Assembly (NCBI GenBank): GCA_016793585.1
Contig: JAEUJR010000860.1
Span: 1-39,378 of the forward strand
Length of the DNA: 39,378 nucleotides
Direction of reading: 5' to 3'
Origin: Archangium sp.
Lineage (GTDB): Bacteria; Myxococcota; Myxococcia; Myxococcales; Myxococcaceae
Part shown: positions 35,126-39,378 of the stretch, in pieces
Layout: each line of letters starts with the position of its first letter
How positions within the stretch are numbered: the stretch's first letter is position 1
Position numbers and translations under genes: made by a program
The notes under the pieces: model-generated
The model's input: the letters and a program-made list of their open reading frames with translations, nothing else
Database searches by the model: none
Told to the model about the DNA's origin: nothing

Positions 35126-35127
35126 CG

Positions 35128-37638
35128 ATGAGCGTGCGCCAGGTGCTTCGCCTCAGTCTGTCGAGGCACCGCGTCGCCGGTGCGGTGGCGGCGCTCGCGT
35201 GTCTGCTGGCCGCCGCGCTCGTGCACGCCGTGACGCCGAAGGTGTGGCACGTGCAGGCCGAGGTGCTCGTCGCCGAGTCGTCGACGACGTACCGGCTGAC
35301 GGCGCCGTTCGACGCCGTGCCGCGGCTGCGCGACGGCATCAAGGAGCTGCCCGAAGAGCTGACCTCGAAGGCGCGGCTGGTCGCGCTCGTCAAACGCGTC
35401 GGCCTCATCGACCAGTGGGAGTCGACCCGCCCGTGGCCCATTCGGCTCAAGAACCAGCTGATGGAGAAGGTGCGCGGGCCCGTCTCGGACGTCGACCGGC
35501 TCGACGCGCTGGTGGCGATGCTCGACCAGAAGCTCAACGTGTGGACCGAGCGGGACAAGGTCTTCATCTCGTGCGAGTGGCCGCAGCGCGAGGTCGCGGT
35601 GGCGATGGTGCAGGGCACGCTGTTGTCGCTCCAGTCGCTGCGCCTCGAACGTGACGTCAAGGCCATCGAGTCGTCGGCGCTGGCCCTCGATGCGCAGCGT
35701 GAAGGCGTCGAGGCCGAGATGCGCCAGCGCCTCGAGTTCATCGAAGCCGAGCAGCGCGCGGCGGCTGCTGCGAAGCGTTGGCCCCAGTACGCGGGCGCGA
35801 CCGAGCAGTTGCTTCGTGATGGGGCGCGGCGCTCCGAGCTGTGGCTGCAAGGCACCAACACGCACCTGCGCGCCCAGGCCATGGCCCGCTCGAGCGCCCA
35901 TCGCTACGTCGTCATCGAGCCTCCGCTGCCGCCGCGCCAGCCGGTCGGCGCCAGCACGCTCACCTGGGCGTTGGCGCTGTTGCTCGGCGCCGTCGTGTCG
36001 TTCGTCTCGGCGTCGGTGTTGGCCGCGTACCGCAGCGGCCGCGTCGTCTCTGACGAGCAGGTGACTCGCCAGCTCTCGCTGCCCGTGGTGGGCCGCCTGC
36101 AGCTCGACTGGTCTGGCGTGATGGTGGCCGCCGAGTGGCGCACCGTGTTGCCAGGGCTCGCGCTCGGCATGGCGTCGGGTGTCGCGCTCGCGGTGAGCCG
36201 CGGCAGCCCGGTGATGGCGCTGGCGCCGACGCTGCTGGTCGCCGGGGCCGTCGCGTTGTGGCGGCTGCCGCTGAAGTGGCCGCTGCTGGCGCTGCTGCTG
36301 CTCGCCGTCACCATCGACGACCCGACCGATCGCCCGTACTTCAACCTGTGGCGCTCTCCGCTCTACCCGCTGGGCCGCATCTTCTTCACCAACATCGCCT
36401 GGTTCACCGGCTTCGAGCTCGCGGTGATGGGCCTGGGCGCGCTCACCTTGCTGCGCCGCCTCATGGGCCTGTCGACGACCATGGAAGCGCCCGGCATGCC
36501 GGGCCCGCGGCCGCTGCGGAGCGCGTTGCTGCTCTCGTTTCTCACCATCGGCTGGCTCGTCGTCTGGGGCGTCGCGCGCGGCGGCATCTTTCGTGAGGCG
36601 CTCTGGCAGTTTCGGGCGCTGCTCTTCATGCCCATGGTGTCGATGCTCTCGCTGCTGGCCTTCGACTTCCCCAAAGACCTGCGGCTGCTGGGCAGGGTGC
36701 TGGTCATCGGCAGCGTGGTGAAGGCGCTGCTCGGCACCTTCTTCATGTATTTCATCGCCTACCCCCAGGGCGAATACCCGCCGCACACGACGGGCCACAA
36801 CGACACCATGGTCTTCGTCGTCGGCGTGGTGCTCGCGCTGGTGCGCGTCTGGGAGTGGCCGTCGTGGCGCAACATCGGCGAAGCGCTCCTGTGGCTGCCG
36901 TTTCTGGCCATGGCGCTGCGCCTCAACGATCGCCGCATTGCCTACGTCGACATCGCCCTCGCCCTCGGCTTCATCTACCTCATGAGCCCGATGCACCGGG
37001 CCAAGCGCTTCGTCACCCAGGCGATGGTGGCGATGATTCCCGTCGTCGTCCTCTACGTGGCGGTGGGGTGGAACGCGCGCAGCAGTGTGTTCAAGCCCGT
37101 GGCGAAGCTGCGCTCCATCGTGGCCCCCGCCGCCGACACCGAAGAAGAGAGCTCGAACGTCGAGCGCGACATCGAGAACTTCAACCTGCTCAAGAGCTGG
37201 GAGCGCGACCCGATGCTCGGCCAGGGCTTCGGCCACGCCTTCACCGAGTTCCTGCCGTCGAACGACTTCGCCCAGTCGGCCTTCGGCCACATCGGCCACA
37301 ACTCGGTGCTCTGGCTGTTGTGGATCGGGGGCATCTTCGGGTTCTTCGGCGTCTGGCTCTACCTCGGCATCACCAGCTTCTTCTTCGCGCGCAGCCTGCG
37401 CGTGGTGACCGACGTGACCGAGCGGGTGGGCCTGCTCGTCGCCATGGCCATCATCATCACGTACCTGCTCCAGGCCTTCGGAGACATGGGCAGCCAGGCC
37501 ATGCAGTTCGTGTTCTTCGTCTCGGTGGCCGTCTCGATCATCGGAAGAACCGCGACCCGGCATGGCCAGTGGGCACCGCCGGTCGTGAGCGTCGTCACGG
37601 CGCCCGTCGCGGCCAACGGCCTCGCTCCGTCCGTGTGA
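35128..37638 (+). CDS. Fusion of Wzz-like polysaccharide co-polymerase and O-antigen polymerase/ligase-like (Wzy) protein
   Basis: 836 residues. The N-terminal third looks like a Wzz/GumC chain-length regulator: a membrane helix at about 18-36, a periplasmic part with a helical coiled coil at about 185-245, and a second membrane helix near 275-298 after PPLPPRQP, a Pro-rich segment typical of this position. No Wzc kinase domain follows. From about 335 on there are some ten membrane helices and a large loop with the O-antigen polymerase/ligase pattern: GQGFGHAFTEF, then HNSVLWLLWIGGIFGFFG. Wzy joins lipid-linked repeat units in the periplasm and Wzz sets chain length, so one polypeptide may do both. 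It follows the 56-residue membrane gene by two bases. Confidence 0.8.
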   Translation: MSVRQVLRLSLSRHRVAGAVAALACLLAAALVHAVTPKVWHVQAEVLVAESSTTYRLTAPFDAVPRLRDGIKELPEELTSKARLVALVKRVGLIDQWESTRPWPIRLKNQLMEKVRGPVSDVDRLDALVAMLDQKLNVWTERDKVFISCEWPQREVAVAMVQGTLLSLQSLRLERDVKAIESSALALDAQREGVEAEMRQRLEFIEAEQRAAAAAKRWPQYAGATEQLLRDGARRSELWLQGTNTHLRAQAMARSSAHRYVVIEPPLPPRQPVGASTLTWALALLLGAVVSFVSASVLAAYRSGRVVSDEQVTRQLSLPVVGRLQLDWSGVMVAAEWRTVLPGLALGMASGVALAVSRGSPVMALAPTLLVAGAVALWRLPLKWPLLALLLLAVTIDDPTDRPYFNLWRSPLYPLGRIFFTNIAWFTGFELAVMGLGALTLLRRLMGLSTTMEAPGMPGPRPLRSALLLSFLTIGWLVVWGVARGGIFREALWQFRALLFMPMVSMLSLLAFDFPKDLRLLGRVLVIGSVVKALLGTFFMYFIAYPQGEYPPHTTGHNDTMVFVVGVVLALVRVWEWPSWRNIGEALLWLPFLAMALRLNDRRIAYVDIALALGFIYLMSPMHRAKRFVTQAMVAMIPVVVLYVAVGWNARSSVFKPVAKLRSIVAPAADTEEESSNVERDIENFNLLKSWERDPMLGQGFGHAFTEFLPSNDFAQSAFGHIGHNSVLWLLWIGGIFGFFGVWLYLGITSFFFARSLRVVTDVTERVGLLVAMAIIITYLLQAFGDMGSQAMQFVFFVSVAVSIIGRTATRHGQWAPPVVSVVTAPVAANGLAPSV

Positions 37639-38012
37639 CGCCGCGCATGCACTCGATGCGGCGAGCCGATTCGCAATCGTGCTGATTCATGACGCGCCTC
37701 GTCGGCACGGTTGATGGATGACAGGCGACCAGCAGAGCCTGCCGCTGGGGCAGAAATCTGTGGCCTGAAGGGAACAGACCCGCGCCGAAATTCGCTTCAA
37801 ATTCGACCATTTAGCGCTCATAGAAGATTCCGCGCGGGTGAAACTCCTGCAGTTCAGGAAGAAATCTCTCATACGTCTGACGACATGTAGGCGTGTTTAA
37901 GTCGCTGAATTAAATACGGAATTCTGCTCTCCTTGCCTTGCGCGACGCGTCATGGCAGTTGATGAATCGCAAAAGGGGACAACTTCCGAAGCACCTTCTT
38001 CGAGAAACCCAC
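37639..38012 (+). promoter_or_regulatory. AT-richer leader upstream of the glycosylphosphotransferase gene
   Basis: This 374-bp gap is clearly lower in GC than the rest, especially 37775-37935 (TTTAAG, GAATTAAATACGGAATTC, CATTTAGCG). No protein frame with recognisable features was found. It probably holds the promoter and a long leader. I could not assign a sigma factor: no clean -10/-35 or -24/-12 pair stands out. Confidence 0.4.
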
Positions 38013-39378
38013 ATGCACTCACTTTTTGGTCGGATTGCAGCAGGAGCGGTGGCGCGAGCGAGTTTCCTGCTCGACCTCCTCCTGGTCGTTCTGGCCCTGG
38101 CGGCCTCGTCGTGGGTTGGCCAGCAGGCTTTTCAGGCGATGGCGCTGAGCCTGGTGATTCCTGCGCTGCTGACCTGGCTCATCACCGCGATGGCCCTGCG
38201 TCACTACGACCCCTGGGCGTCTGAGGCGGGGCGCGTTCGACGACGCGGCAATGGTGTCGGTGCTCGTGCTCGCGGTCACGACGGTGCTGGCGCTGACGAC
38301 GCTGGTCTTCGGCGTCGAGGGCCTGCCGAACGTCGGCGTGTTCCTCCTCATTCTCTGGCCGCTCGCCATCGGCATGCGGTTCTCGGTGTTCCGCACCTTC
38401 TCGACGAACTCGGGCCCCATCGACGACGTGCTGGTGGTGGGCGTGGGCGCGCTGGGCCGGGCGACGTCGGAGTACCTCACCGGCAAGGGCCGCATGCACG
38501 TGGCCGGCTTCCTGCGCTTCCCCGAAGAGACGACGCCGACGCAGCTCAAGGGCAAGGTCGTGGGCACCACCGCCGAGCTCGACAGCGTGCTGCGCACCAT
38601 GCCGGTCGCCGAGGTGTACTTCGCCAGCAGCAGCCTCGCGAACGGCGCCGAGATTCAGAAGGCCATCAAGGTGTGCGAGGCCTTCGGCATTCCTTTCGCC
38701 CTGCCGGCCTCGATGTTCCGCCTCGACCGCGCGCGCCCTCTGGGCAGCCACGGCGTGAAAGACGGCTACCTGCACTACCAGACGGTCGCCTCGCGCCCCG
38801 TCGCCATGGCCTTCAAGCGCGCCTTCGACATTCTCGCCTCGGGCGTGGCGCTGTGGCTGCTCGCGCCGCTGCTGCTGACGGTCGCGGTGCTCATCAAGCT
38901 CACCTCGCGTGGCCCGCTGCTGTTCCGCCAGACGCGCGTCGGTCTGCACGGCCGCCCGTTTCGCATGCTCAAGTTCCGCACGATGGTGGTGAACGCCGAA
39001 GAGCTGAAGGCCAAGCTCGCCGCCCAGAACGAGATGGACGGCCCGGTCTTCAAGATGAAGAACGACCCGCGCATCACCGGCATCGGCCGCTTCCTGCGCA
39101 AGTTCTCCATCGACGAGCTGCCGCAGCTCATCAACGTGCTCCGTGGTGACATGAGCGTCGTCGGCCCGCGCCCGCCCGTGCCGCAGGAGGTCGCCAAGTA
39201 TCAGTCGTGGCAGCGCCGCCGTCTGTCGGTTCGCCCCGGCCTCACGTGCATCTGGCAGGTCTCGGGCCGCAACGAGATCAGCTTCGAGCAGTGGATGTAC
39301 ATGGACCTGCAGTACATCGACACCTGGAGCTTCTCGAAGGACATCAGCCTCATCCTGAAGACGTTCCCGGTCGTGCTG
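38013..39378 (+). CDS. Polyprenyl glycosylphosphotransferase (EpsZ/WbaP type), frameshifted near the start and cut by the window end
   Basis: The frame from the ATG at 38013 gives N-terminal membrane helices (SFLLDLLLVVLALAASSWVG) and reaches HYDPWASEA, then loses sense. One frame on, AFDDAAMVSVLVLAV continues the protein to the window end. Removing one G from the GGGG run at 38228-38231 joins them perfectly. The product has further membrane helices, a Rossmann-like region (DDVLVVGVGALGRA), and the bacterial sugar transferase domain: KRAFDILASG, MLKFRTMVVNAEE, DPRITGIGRFLRKFSIDELPQ (catalytic Asp-Glu in IDELPQ), VVGPRPP and RPGLTCIWQVSGRN. These enzymes transfer a sugar-1-phosphate from a UDP-sugar to undecaprenyl phosphate, the first step of Wzx/Wzy polysaccharide synthesis. 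If the shift is real, translation could restart at 38251 with early helices lost. Confidence 0.85.

Noticed and set aside
1..39378. CRISPR arrays, tRNA or rRNA genes, transposases or phage genes
   Set aside because: None was seen; the only direct repeat of note is the two-copy unit at 32777-32990, which has no spacer series or inverted ends.

Overview
The window is a GC-rich (roughly two-thirds G+C, strong G/C at third codon positions), densely packed chromosomal segment. It looks like a myxobacterium or close relative (Myxococcota). The grounds are the many large lipoproteins with ASH-type (choice-of-anchor D) repeats, small Cys-rich lipoproteins, a giant PilY1 beside a minor-pilin operon, and an Eps/Exo-type polysaccharide locus. 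No tRNA, rRNA, CRISPR array, insertion sequence or phage gene was seen.

Layout. 1-8.3 kb: end of a ClC chloride channel gene, a convergent Kef/CPA2-type cation:proton antiporter, a fused trehalose-6-phosphate synthase/phosphatase, a MarR-type regulator, then a leftward run of ferritin-like protein, MFS transporter, CBS-pair protein and a secreted cytochrome c/copper monooxygenase fusion. This part suggests ion, osmotic and metal homeostasis. 8.4-17.3 kb: two paralogous lipoproteins of about 1,100 residues (six ASH-like repeats plus a von Willebrand A domain) in inverted orientation, flanking an MgtE magnesium transporter and two small Cys-rich lipoproteins. 17.4-27.8 kb: a DUF1444-like membrane-anchored protein, then a type IV pilus tip operon: a 2,078-residue PilY1 whose vWA domain is split by a Cys-rich insert carrying a SUEL/rhamnose-binding-lectin-like module, four minor pilins (FimU/GspH, PilV, PilW, PilX types) joined by 4-nt stop/start overlaps, and a DUF4384-like anchored protein. 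27.8-31.8 kb: an HD-GYP/LuxR-HTH protein with a probable frameshift at its end, a lipoprotein lipase-like hydrolase, small secreted proteins and a DUF2306-like membrane protein. 31.8-39.4 kb: an exopolysaccharide locus with a CelD-type acyltransferase, a 104-bp tandem repeat, a GH44 endoglucanase-like lipoprotein, a 56-residue membrane protein, a Wzz-like/Wzy-like fusion, an AT-richer leader, and an initiating polyprenyl glycosylphosphotransferase (EpsZ/WbaP type) that carries a one-base frameshift in a G4 run and leaves the window.

How they fit: PilY1 with its minor pilins should prime the type IV pilus and sit at its tip. The lectin-like insert suggests that the tip binds sugars, and the exopolysaccharide locus 8 kb away could make a matrix glycan. 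In social myxobacteria, exopolysaccharide is the partner of pili, so a functional link between lectin-tipped pilus and matrix is a reasonable but unproven inference. Two conserved genes carry single-base frameshifts, so draft sequencing error must be kept in mind.
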